DNA of 64,000 nucleotides from Endozoicomonas sp. 8E (GTDB lineage Bacteria; Pseudomonadota; Gammaproteobacteria; Pseudomonadales; Endozoicomonadaceae): NCBI RefSeq assembly GCF_032883915.1, contig NZ_CP120717.1, positions 1,308,501 to 1,372,500 of the forward strand, read 5' to 3'. Shown piece by piece: positions 56,244 to 64,000 of this stretch (position 1 is its first letter; each line of letters starts with the position of its first letter). The notes under the pieces were generated by a model. It saw only the letters and a program-made list of their open reading frames with translations, ran no database searches and was not told where the DNA came from. The position numbers and the translations under genes were made by a program.

Positions 56244-57635
56244 TTAGTTATTGTCAGTTGGGCATTGATAGGGGCCGCACTGGCTGATGAACAGGGTATT
56301 AAATGTATCAATGAACTGTTCTACGGTCATTGCAATGATGCCGGTCCTGGCAGGGCTTCTCTCAGAAGTAGATATGGGTTCTGAAATATAAGGGATTTTG
56401 CCTTTGGCTATGATGTCCAGCGCCTGTGGTGCGGTTTGGTTAAGGAATTGGTTTAGTTCAGGCTCCGTCAGTCCATAAGCGAGTTTATAGTCAGGGTCCC
56501 GGGGATGGCTCTTTATGACTTCAAATATTTCACTGTTGCCTGAGGAAAGAGGCTGAATATGTTGATTAATTGTATAGAAGTTTGTGAGCATAGCAGAACA
56601 GCCATGAGGGTCACGAATATAAACAATATCTTTTTCTTGGTCATAGCTGATCAGGCTATAGGCGTGATAGCTTTTGATTCTGGCGAATGGCCTTAATTCC
56701 AGTAAAGTTGAAAGTGATGGGTCAACAGAAAAAATCGCTACTTTTTCATTATCAACAAAAGAGTTGAGTAGCTCCTTCAACTGCTCCTGACTTTGAAGTT
56801 GCGGGTTGATGAAATCGGAATAGGATCCCATAAGTACATCAATAGCTTGAACCTGATCTACCCCGTCCAGCTTTGAATATTTGCGATAGTCAAACCGTGT
56901 CCAGTCATCTTGTCCGTATTTTTTAACGAAACTTTTCGACGATTCGGCGTAAGCAGCTTCCAGCATAGCCAGCCAGACACCACCATCACGTGTTTCGGCA
57001 AAGTGTGAGTAGCGCTCAACTTCTCTGAATTGGATCAGCGTGCCATCATCAATCCCCGGAAAAACAATGTCAAATGTCCGTTCATCCGTCGTCGTATGGA
57101 AGTAATTGAATATTAGTCTTTTTCCGGTTTCGGAGCTGGCTATTGAGGCCAGCGAGGCAATCAGAACACAATCTGGAAAATACTTTTGCAGGAGATTGTC
57201 GGGAGTAATACTGGTCAGGCCGTGAGGGAAAAGCTGTCTATAGGCGTTGTTAAACGGTTGCCGTTCCGGCCTGGCAAGCCAGGTATCCCAAAATCCGTTG
57301 TCCTGCTCGTAGTGATATTTTGCGACCTGCCCTGACAGTTCAGCCAGCTCAATACTATCCCTGCTTAATAAAGCGGTAACAGGGTTTTGCCATGGCTCGA
57401 AATTAACAAGGTAAAGCCTGATGGTCTGGTAAAGGTCTTTGTTCAGATAGGGCGCATGATAACCCTCAATCAGTTCATCGTGGGAGAGCAGGCCATCAGA
57501 GTCTTTATCAAGTGCACCTGCCAGCTCCGGAAAGTAGCGGTATGCCGAAGGGTAACCGGGTGAAAATTCGCCACTAAATACCTGAGCAGTAAAAAAGAGC
57601 AGGCTGGTCAGTAATAAAGTACGTAAATGGTCCAT
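56244..57635 (-). CDS. Secreted EF-hand calpain-like cysteine protease C
   Basis: 463 residues from ATG 57635. Signal peptide (TLLLTSLLFFTAQVFS|G), EF-hand DKDSDGLLSHDE, LLQKYFPDCVLIASLASI, GVWLAMLEAAYAES, His in YHAYSLISY, Asp in IRDPHG and tail ERSPARTGIIAMTVEQFI. The N-terminal half is closest to copy A; the C-terminal quarter is closer to copy E, so this looks like a mosaic. Role as for A. Confidence 0.8.
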   Translation of the reverse strand: MDHLRTLLLTSLLFFTAQVFSGEFSPGYPSAYRYFPELAGALDKDSDGLLSHDELIEGYHAPYLNKDLYQTIRLYLVNFEPWQNPVTALLSRDSIELAELSGQVAKYHYEQDNGFWDTWLARPERQPFNNAYRQLFPHGLTSITPDNLLQKYFPDCVLIASLASIASSETGKRLIFNYFHTTTDERTFDIVFPGIDDGTLIQFREVERYSHFAETRDGGVWLAMLEAAYAESSKSFVKKYGQDDWTRFDYRKYSKLDGVDQVQAIDVLMGSYSDFINPQLQSQEQLKELLNSFVDNEKVAIFSVDPSLSTLLELRPFARIKSYHAYSLISYDQEKDIVYIRDPHGCSAMLTNFYTINQHIQPLSSGNSEIFEVIKSHPRDPDYKLAYGLTEPELNQFLNQTAPQALDIIAKGKIPYISEPISTSERSPARTGIIAMTVEQFIDTFNTLFISQCGPYQCPTDNN

Positions 57636-57803
57636 CCTGTTAATTCCTGTAATAAGCACCCTGCTGTTAAGCCATGCCCTCTGGTTTTTTCATGGGCTGT
57701 GACACGGCTTCTTAACCATTAGATAACAGGAAGTTCAAAAAGTTCATTTACAGGTGAGAGAAATGGAGATTCCTGTTAGCAGAATGAACAATTGGTCAGG
57801 TGC

Positions 57804-59204
57804 TTAGTTATTATAGTTTTCAGGGCATTGATACGGCCCCTCCTGGCTAATGTGCAGAGCATTAAACGTATTAATGAACTGCTCTACGCTCATTTCGATG
57901 ATGCCGGTATTGGCAGGACTTCTCTCAGTGCTATGCGAGGGTACTTCAATATTGATTATGTCTCCGTCCATTTTGATCTTCTTCGGGTCAGTTTGATCAA
58001 GTAGTTCGTTTACTTGAGACTCCGTCATGATATAGGTGACTCCGTAGTCAGGGTGGCTGGGATAGTTCATCATGGCTTTAAATTTTACCCTATCCCCTGT
58101 GGAAAGATGCTGATTATGTGGAATAAAGGTAATAAGATTTTCAACCACAGCGGACTTACCGTAAGGGTCACGAATATAAACAACATCTTTTTCCTTGACG
58201 TAGCCAATCAGGCTATAGGCGTGATTGATTATGATTTCTGCGAATGGCCTTAGTTCCAGGAGAGCTGAACAAGTTGGACAGCTAGCGATAGCAACAATTG
58301 CTGCTTTTTCATTATCAACAAAAGTATTGAGTAGTTCCTTTACTCGCCCCAGAGTCACAGATTGTGGATTGATGCGATTGCTATGCGATCCCACTAGTGT
58401 ATGGAAAGCGTCTGACGCCTTGATTTCGACCAGTTCTGAATATTGATGATACGTGGATTGTACCCGGTCGTTATGTCGATTTTTATCAATGAAACGTTTC
58501 GACAGGTGAGCGTATGCGGCTTCCAGCACAGCCAGCCAGATACCACCATCCCGTGTTTTGGCAAAGTATGAGTGGTGCTCAACTTCTCTGAATTCAATCT
58601 GAATGCCCTCACTAATACCTTCAAAAAGAATACTAAATGTCTGTTCATTAATGGGATGGAAGTAATTGAATATAAACCTTTTTCCGGTTTCAGAGCTGGC
58701 TATTGAGGCCAGCGTAGCGATCAGAACACAATCTGGAAAATCTTTCTGCAGGAGGTTATCCGGAGTGATACTGGTCAAACCATGGGGGAAAAGTCGTCTA
58801 TAGACGTCGGCACACGCTTTTTGTTTCGGCTTTTCAAGCCAGACATCCCAAAAGGTGTTGTCCTGCTCATGGTGATACCTTGCGATTCGCCCCGACAGTT
58901 CGGCCCGCTCGATGCTCTTCCTGTTTAATGACGCAGTAACAGGGTTTTGCCATGACTCGAAATTAACAAGGTAAAGCCTGATGGTTTGGTAAAGGTCTTT
59001 GTTCAGATACGGGGCATGGTAGCCCTCAATCAGCTCATCGTAGGAGAGCAGGCCATCAGAGTCTTTATCAAGTGCGCCTGCCAGCTCCGGGAAGTGATGG
59101 TATGCCGATGAGTAGCCGGGTGCGAATTGCCCGCTAAAAACCTGGACAGAAAAAAACAGCAGACTGGCCATTAATAGAGTGGGTAATCGATCTATCATAT
59201 TCAT
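57804..59204 (-). CDS. Secreted EF-hand calpain-like cysteine protease D
   Basis: A 466-residue near-duplicate of copy B, with signal peptide, EF-hand, LLQKDFPDCVLIATLASI, GIWLAVLEAAYAHL, His in NHAYSLIGY, Asp in IRDPYG and tail ERSPANTGIIEMSVEQFI. It differs from B mainly around residues 255-310 and near the end. As with B, P450-derived sequence directly precedes the ATG and no ribosome-binding site is visible. Confidence 0.8.
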   Translation of the reverse strand: MNMIDRLPTLLMASLLFFSVQVFSGQFAPGYSSAYHHFPELAGALDKDSDGLLSYDELIEGYHAPYLNKDLYQTIRLYLVNFESWQNPVTASLNRKSIERAELSGRIARYHHEQDNTFWDVWLEKPKQKACADVYRRLFPHGLTSITPDNLLQKDFPDCVLIATLASIASSETGKRFIFNYFHPINEQTFSILFEGISEGIQIEFREVEHHSYFAKTRDGGIWLAVLEAAYAHLSKRFIDKNRHNDRVQSTYHQYSELVEIKASDAFHTLVGSHSNRINPQSVTLGRVKELLNTFVDNEKAAIVAIASCPTCSALLELRPFAEIIINHAYSLIGYVKEKDVVYIRDPYGKSAVVENLITFIPHNQHLSTGDRVKFKAMMNYPSHPDYGVTYIMTESQVNELLDQTDPKKIKMDGDIINIEVPSHSTERSPANTGIIEMSVEQFINTFNALHISQEGPYQCPENYNN

Positions 59205-59261
59205 CGGTGGTCAAAGATTCGCGTCATACTCTTGATTCGTGGTCAGGGGTTCGCGTCATCT

Positions 59262-59987
59262 TTACCGTCGATGGCGCGTCATCATTATGCCGTGCCGTGG
59301 GGCGAGGGTGATTAGGGGCTCGAGGGCGATGGGATGGCCAGCTACGAGGTCAAGGCGGTATTGTTGGCAGAGGGTGGCGAGGATGAGGCTGCCTTCCATC
59401 ATGGCCATCTGGTTGCCAACACACTGACGTGGGCCGCCGCCAAAGGGGAAGTAGGCAAAGCGCTTGATTTCGCGTTCTTTTTCAAAGCGCTCTGGCTCAA
59501 AGCCTTCAGGGTTTGGCCAAAAGGTGGCATGGCGGTGTGTGACGTAGGGGCTGGTGAACATCAACGCCGCAAGCATCTTGACCGTTTCCTCAACCATCAG
59601 CTCCGAAAAGGCCGCGATACGCTTACGATGAAAGGCGGGCTGCGCCAAACGACGCTGCCGTCGCCAAAACTCCCCTTCGCTCGTCAGCAAGCCCTCACGA
59701 AAAAACCAGCGCGTCATATCCCAGAGAGGATTGCCTTTGTCATAGTTACGATTATTTGTTTGAAGCACATGACGAACATGGTCTGGGTGCGTCACCAAAC
59801 AGGCTGGCCAAAGCCCATAGTGGAAACGCACAATGTCACCGTACTGATTGCTCAAGCTCATCATCGTGCTGACGATATCGCGCTGCCCCTCCCTCATCAC
59901 CTTGAGCATATCAAGCCCAGTTGGCCCAGGGACTTGAGGCGCGGACGACATGCTTTCTTTGCGGCCAAATAACTTTAAACGGGTCAT
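59262..59987 (-). pseudogene. Cytochrome P450 copy with internal deletion
   Basis: In-frame but only 241 codons. Residues 1-141 and the last 100 match the intact P450 almost exactly, while about 221 residues (663 bp) between VKMLAA and MFTSPYV are missing, removing the I-helix AGTETT and the ExxR motif. The heme loop FGGGPRQCVG remains, but a working P450 fold is impossible. The deletion followed the block duplication. Confidence 0.9.
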
Positions 59988-60213
59988 GACCCCTCCTTTT
60001 TTACTCATTGATTTCGATCAGCGATTTGCCGACCCATTCGTGCGGCGCACCAATGCCAAAGAGGGGCAAAAGTGTCGGAGTGACTTAACGCCTGTAAAAA
60101 GCAGCTTGCTAACAGGTGACACCTTCTGGTCTGATCGTGATTTTCGACAAGGCTAATTAACCATTAGATAACAGCAAGTCCAAAGAGTAGTTTATATCCG
60201 ACTGGCCAGGCGC

Positions 60214-61623
60214 TTAGTTATTCTTGGTTGGGCGTTGATAGGGGCCGCACTGGCTGATGAACAGGGCATTAAATGTATCAATGAACTGTTCTACGGTCAT
60301 TGCAATGATGCCGGTCCTGGCAGGGCTTCTCTCAGAAGTAAATATGGGTAATGAAATATCGGAAGGGATTATGCCTTTGGCTATGATGATGTCCATCATC
60401 GCCTTCGGTAAGGTTTGGTTAAGGACGTGGTATAGTCGAGGCTCCGTCAGACCATAAGCGAGTTTATACTCAGGGTCCCGGGGGAGGTTCTTTATGACTT
60501 CAAATATTTCACTGTTGCCTGAGTAAAGCGTCTGAATATGGCGATTGATGGTATAGATATTTACAGCCGCAGCAGACCAGCCATGAGGGTCACGAACATA
60601 AACAACATCTTTTTCTTTGTCATAGCCGATCAGGCTATAAGCGTGTTTGGATTTGATTCTGGAGAATGGCCTTAATCCCAAGTGGTTCAGAATTTCTGGT
60701 TTACTGGTAACAGTCACTGAAACAGTCGCTGCTTTTTCATCATTAACCAAAGAGTTGAGTAGCTCCCTGATCTGCTCGTGAGTCTTAAGTTGCGGGTAGA
60801 TATAATCAATATACGATGACGTTAGTATACTCAGGGCATGTCCCTCAGGTACCCCGTACAGTTCTGAATATTGATGATACTGGAATCGTGCTCGGTCATT
60901 ATGTTGATTTTTATTTAAGAAAATTTTCGACAAGTGCGCGTAAGCCGCTTCCAGCATAGCCAGCCACATACCTTCATCGCGTGTTTTGGCAAAGTGTGAG
61001 TAGCGTTCAACTTCGCTGAATTGAATCACTTTACCACTGGGAAGCCCGGGAAAAAAAATGCCAAATCTTTGTTCATCGAAGGCATAAAAGTAATTGAATA
61101 TTCGCCTTTTTCCGGTTTCAGAGCTGGCTATTGAGGCCAGCGAGGCAATCAGAACACAATCTGGAAAATGCATTTGCAGAAGACTATCCGGAGTAATACT
61201 GGTCAGACCATGGGGAAAAAGTCGTCTATAGGCGTCGGCAAACGGTTGCCGCTCCGGCTTTGCAAGCCAAGCATCCCAAAAAGTGTTGTCCTGCTCGTGG
61301 TGATACTTTGCCACTTGCCCCGACAGTTCGGCCAGCTCAATGCTCTCCCTGTTTAATGAGACGGTGAAAGGGTTTTGCCAGGACTCGAAATTAACAAGGT
61401 AAAGCCTGATGGTTTGGTAAAGGTCTTTGTTCAGATACGGAGCATGGTAGCCATCAATGAGTTCATCGTAGGAGAGCAGGCCATCAGAGTCTTTATCAAG
61501 TGCAGTCGCCAGCTCCGGAAACTGGCGGTATGCCGACGGGTAGTTGGGTGAGAATTCCCCGGCAAAAGCCTGGACAGGAAAAAAGATCAGAATGGTCAGT
61601 AATAGAGCGCGTAATCGATCCAT
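60214..61623 (-). CDS. Secreted EF-hand calpain-like cysteine protease E
   Basis: 469 residues; GGGGGA lies seven bases before ATG 61623, the best ribosome-binding site of the five. Signal peptide (LLLTILIFFPVQAFA|G), EF-hand DKDSDGLLSYDE, LLQMHFPDCVLIASLASI, MWLAMLEAAYAHL, His in KHAYSLIGY, Asp in VRDPHG and tail ERSPARTGIIAMTVEQFI. It is the most divergent member and is not followed by another P450. It probably represents the ancestral gene end of the array. Confidence 0.8.
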   Translation of the reverse strand: MDRLRALLLTILIFFPVQAFAGEFSPNYPSAYRQFPELATALDKDSDGLLSYDELIDGYHAPYLNKDLYQTIRLYLVNFESWQNPFTVSLNRESIELAELSGQVAKYHHEQDNTFWDAWLAKPERQPFADAYRRLFPHGLTSITPDSLLQMHFPDCVLIASLASIASSETGKRRIFNYFYAFDEQRFGIFFPGLPSGKVIQFSEVERYSHFAKTRDEGMWLAMLEAAYAHLSKIFLNKNQHNDRARFQYHQYSELYGVPEGHALSILTSSYIDYIYPQLKTHEQIRELLNSLVNDEKAATVSVTVTSKPEILNHLGLRPFSRIKSKHAYSLIGYDKEKDVVYVRDPHGWSAAAVNIYTINRHIQTLYSGNSEIFEVIKNLPRDPEYKLAYGLTEPRLYHVLNQTLPKAMMDIIIAKGIIPSDISLPIFTSERSPARTGIIAMTVEQFIDTFNALFISQCGPYQRPTKNN

Positions 61624-61823
61624 AATGTTATCCCCCTTTTAAAGAACATTATTGGTCTTACGCAACTCCCTCTGGTGAGATCAGAGCTTGCGATACAACC
61701 CGTTTAATTATTAGATGCAAAAAAGCTCCAAAGAGTTCATATAGATCAGTAAAATGGACACACTTGTTATTGGAGCGACCAACGATGGGTCACCTGTCTT
61801 GATCAGCTGGTGGTGGCTGGACA

Positions 61824-61862
61824 TAAAAAAACCGCGCTTTCAAAAGTGAAAAGCACGGTTTT
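61824..61862 (-). terminator. Terminator of rpoD
   Basis: On the minus strand AAAACCGTGCTTTTC and GAAAGCGCGGT form a stem (one mismatch) followed by T7; 25 bp after the rpoD stop. Confidence 0.85.
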
Positions 61863-61887
61863 ATTGGTACTTCAGAACTGGAAGATA

Positions 61888-63723
61888 TTACTCGTCCAGG
61901 AAGCTTCTCAGATGATCCGAGCGCGTCGGGTGACGCAGCTTTCTCAGAGCCTTGGCTTCAATCTGACGGATACGTTCACGGGTAACGTCGAACTGCTTGC
62001 CCACCTCTTCCAGAGTGTGGTCCGTGTTCATGTCGATACCGAAACGCATTCGCAGAACCTTCGCTTCACGGGCTGTCAGGCCGGAGAGTACGTTGCGGGT
62101 CGATTCTTTCAGACCCGTGCCGGTAGCCCGATCGATAGGTGACTGAATGGTCGCGTCTTCGATAAAGTCACCCAGATGGGAGTCTTCGTCGTCTCCGATG
62201 GGGGTCTCCATGGAGATAGGCTCTTTGGAGATTTTCAGTACCTTGCGGATCTTGTCTTCTGGCATTTCCATGCGAACAGCCAGTTCTTCAGGAGTAGGTT
62301 CACGTCCCATCTCCTGGAGCATCTGTCTGGAAATACGGTTCAGTTTGTTGATCGTTTCAATCATGTGAACCGGGATACGAATCGTTCTGGCCTGGTCCGC
62401 AATGGAGCGGGTGATAGCCTGACGAATCCACCAGGTGGCGTAGGTCGAAAACTTGTATCCGCGACGGTATTCGAATTTGTCTACCGCTTTCATCAGACCG
62501 ATATTGCCTTCCTGAATCAGATCCAGGAACTGCAGGCCACGGTTGGTGTATTTCTTGGCGATAGAAATAACCAGACGCAGGTTGGCCTCAACCATTTCTT
62601 TCTTGGCGCGACGGGCACGGGCCTCGCCCAGAGACATTCTGCGATTGATGTCCTTGATCTGGACCAGCGTACAGCCGAACTCTTTCTCAATAGTGATCAG
62701 CTTCTTCTGGGCGCGAAGAATTTCATCCCGGTAGTGGTTGATGGCTTCAGCATAGACGGCACTGCCGGAAGTGATGTCATCAATCCATTTCAGACTGGTC
62801 TCGTTGCCCGGGAAAGTGCCCAGGAAAATCTTGCGAGGCATTTTCGCGCGGCGTACGCAGAATTGCATGATCGCACGCTCATTGCCGCGAATGGTGTCCA
62901 GAGTATTCCTGATGCGGAAAACCAGCATGTCAAAAACACGGGGAACCAGTTTCAGAGGCATGAAAGCTGTGGTCAGTTCATCCATCGCAGCTTTGGCTTC
63001 TTTGGAACCAAAGTCATGCTTTGCCAAAGTGCTCAGTACCTTCTCATGACCAGCGCGAAGGAGATCAAAGCGCTCTTTGGCTTCTTCCGGATCAAGACCG
63101 CCAGCATCTTCTTCTTCACTGTCATCGTCATCGTCATCAGAGTCATCGTCGTCGAAGTCTTCTTCGATGTTCTCAACAGCGGGAGAGGAGGGAGCAACAG
63201 GCTCTTCGGAATCAGGATCGATATAGCCGCTGATCAGATCAGTCAGGCGGCCTTCTTCTTCTATAATCCGATCATATTCGTCCAGAACAATCTGAACGGA
63301 GCCAGGAAATTTGGCCAGGGCTGACATGACTTCACGCAGCCCCTCTTCAATGCGTTTGGCGATCTGGATTTCGCCTTCGCGAGTCAGCAGTTCGACCGTG
63401 CCCATTTCACGCATGTACATGCGCACAGGGTCAGTGGTTCGGCCTGCTTCCTGTTCAACAGCTGCAAGAGCTGCTGCTGCCTCTTCGGCAGCAGCTTCAT
63501 CGGTATCCGCTTCAGATAACAACAGGGTATCGGCGTCCGGCGCTGTTTCGTAGACGGTGATACCCATGTCATTGATCATGCGAATGATATCTTCAACCTG
63601 GTCAGGGTCGGAGATGTCTTCAGGAAGATGGTCATTTACCTCAGCGTAAGTCAGGTATCCCTGTTCCTTACCGCGAGAGATAAGCTCTTTCAGTCGGGAT
63701 TGTTGTTGCGAGTTAGCTGACAT
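61888..63723 (-). CDS. rpoD: RNA polymerase primary sigma factor RpoD (sigma70)
   Basis: 611 residues (E. coli 613). Region 1.1 ([21 protein letters not shown]), an acidic nonconserved segment with a run of Asp/Glu near 190-212, region 2 ([35 protein letters not shown]), region 3 ([12 protein letters not shown]) and region 4.2 helix-turn-helix ([20 protein letters not shown]). AAAGGG lies five bases before the ATG. It directs housekeeping transcription. Confidence 0.99.
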   Translation of the reverse strand: MSANSQQQSRLKELISRGKEQGYLTYAEVNDHLPEDISDPDQVEDIIRMINDMGITVYETAPDADTLLLSEADTDEAAAEEAAAALAAVEQEAGRTTDPVRMYMREMGTVELLTREGEIQIAKRIEEGLREVMSALAKFPGSVQIVLDEYDRIIEEEGRLTDLISGYIDPDSEEPVAPSSPAVENIEEDFDDDDSDDDDDDSEEEDAGGLDPEEAKERFDLLRAGHEKVLSTLAKHDFGSKEAKAAMDELTTAFMPLKLVPRVFDMLVFRIRNTLDTIRGNERAIMQFCVRRAKMPRKIFLGTFPGNETSLKWIDDITSGSAVYAEAINHYRDEILRAQKKLITIEKEFGCTLVQIKDINRRMSLGEARARRAKKEMVEANLRLVISIAKKYTNRGLQFLDLIQEGNIGLMKAVDKFEYRRGYKFSTYATWWIRQAITRSIADQARTIRIPVHMIETINKLNRISRQMLQEMGREPTPEELAVRMEMPEDKIRKVLKISKEPISMETPIGDDEDSHLGDFIEDATIQSPIDRATGTGLKESTRNVLSGLTAREAKVLRMRFGIDMNTDHTLEEVGKQFDVTRERIRQIEAKALRKLRHPTRSDHLRSFLDE

Positions 63724-63779
63724 ATCAACCCTTTAACAGCGAAAGTGGAGTGCCGGACGAAAAAAAACGTAAGCAGGCA

Positions 63780-63785
63780 ATTATA
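63780..63785 (-). promoter_or_regulatory. Possible rpoD promoter -10
   Basis: On the minus strand GAGCTATAATTGCC gives a perfect TATAAT about 57 bp before the rpoD ATG. TTGTGG lies 21 bp upstream, too far for a standard -35. No other gene is seen in 63724-64000. Confidence 0.4.
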
Positions 63786-63932
63786 GCTCAAAAAACATGG
63801 GGTTTTCCACAATAAAGTGTAAAAGAGTACACCTTCGCGGATCTGCACGATGTTCAGTGGATGGGGCACCGGAAAAACGGTCCATGAAAAACTACGCATG
63901 GTAAGGGTCCCCTTCCTTGGCTTTTTACCGTA

Positions 63933-63972
63933 AAAGCACCCTCTCACAACTGGTGGGTCATTAAGGTGCTTT
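63933..63972 (-). terminator. Terminator of the gene upstream of rpoD
   Basis: AAAGCACC (63933-63940) and GGTGCTTT (63965-63972) pair; on the minus strand the stem ends in GGTGCTTTTA. It probably terminates the preceding minus-strand gene outside the window (dnaG would be usual). Confidence 0.6.
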
Positions 63973-64000
63973 CTTCGCTCATGGCTGTTTCGGACCGGAT

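Larger units (their letters stand above)
56244..60213 (-). repeat. Segmental duplication, block 2 (calpain-like C, D, broken P450)
   Basis: Second copy of the three-gene block at 51623-56243, shorter because the P450 has lost about 660 bp. Tails match: GCAAGTCCAAAGAGTAGTTTATATCC occurs at about 56204 and about 60174. Confidence 0.85.

Overview
The window is a contiguous stretch of a gammaproteobacterial chromosome. Its backbone is the conserved order dnaK-dnaJ-(dapB)-carA-carB-greA-yhbY-rlmE-ftsH-folP-glmM-tpiA-secG-tRNA-Leu-tRNA-fMet-rimP-nusA-infB-rbfA-truB-rpsO-pnp, followed by rpoD on the opposite strand. That order, the mid-40s to 50 percent GC of the core genes, and large insertions rich in secreted and eukaryote-like proteins suggest a marine, animal-associated lineage such as Endozoicomonas (Oceanospirillales). 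The genus is an inference; the gammaproteobacterial backbone is read directly from the genes.

The backbone is broken by accessory segments. (1) dnaJ-carA, 2.4-11.2 kb: an array of secreted transglutaminase-like proteins (two intact, one truncated, one remnant), a two-frame effector-like gene, a tautomerase pair and a ChaA antiporter; dapB, usually found here, is absent. (2) greA-yhbY, 16.7-24.5 kb, AT-rich: a tail-anchored Qa-SNARE (syntaxin)-like protein, an erlin-like SPFH protein, several secreted proteins of unknown function, a CPBP membrane protease and a pseudogene split by a MITE. (3) ftsH-folP, 28.4-32.8 kb: a large protein ending in the complete CHY/CTCHY/RING-H2 zinc architecture of the eukaryotic E3 ubiquitin ligase RCHY1. 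(4) glmM-tpiA: a TAXI-type TRAP transporter. (5) pnp-rpoD, 49.9-61.6 kb: a secreted protein with DM9-like features, then five secreted EF-hand plus calpain-like (family C2) cysteine protease paralogues and two cytochrome P450 copies, arranged as a duplicated block of about 4-4.6 kb plus one further paralogue.

The core genes serve protein folding (DnaK, DnaJ, FtsH), carbamoyl phosphate synthesis (CarAB), transcription (GreA, NusA, RpoD), ribosome assembly and translation (YhbY, RlmE, RimP, IF2, RbfA, TruB, S15, two tRNAs), RNA decay (PNPase), folate and cell-wall precursor synthesis (FolP, GlmM), glycolysis (TpiA) and secretion (SecG). The accessory genes look like host-interface equipment: a SNARE mimic beside an erlin mimic would act on host endomembranes, an RCHY1-like ligase on host ubiquitination, and the transglutaminase-like and calpain-like enzymes on host proteins. 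These host-directed roles are inferred from domain similarity. Repeat elements include a 167-bp foldback MITE (two near-identical copies) and a second MITE family (one full and one shortened copy).
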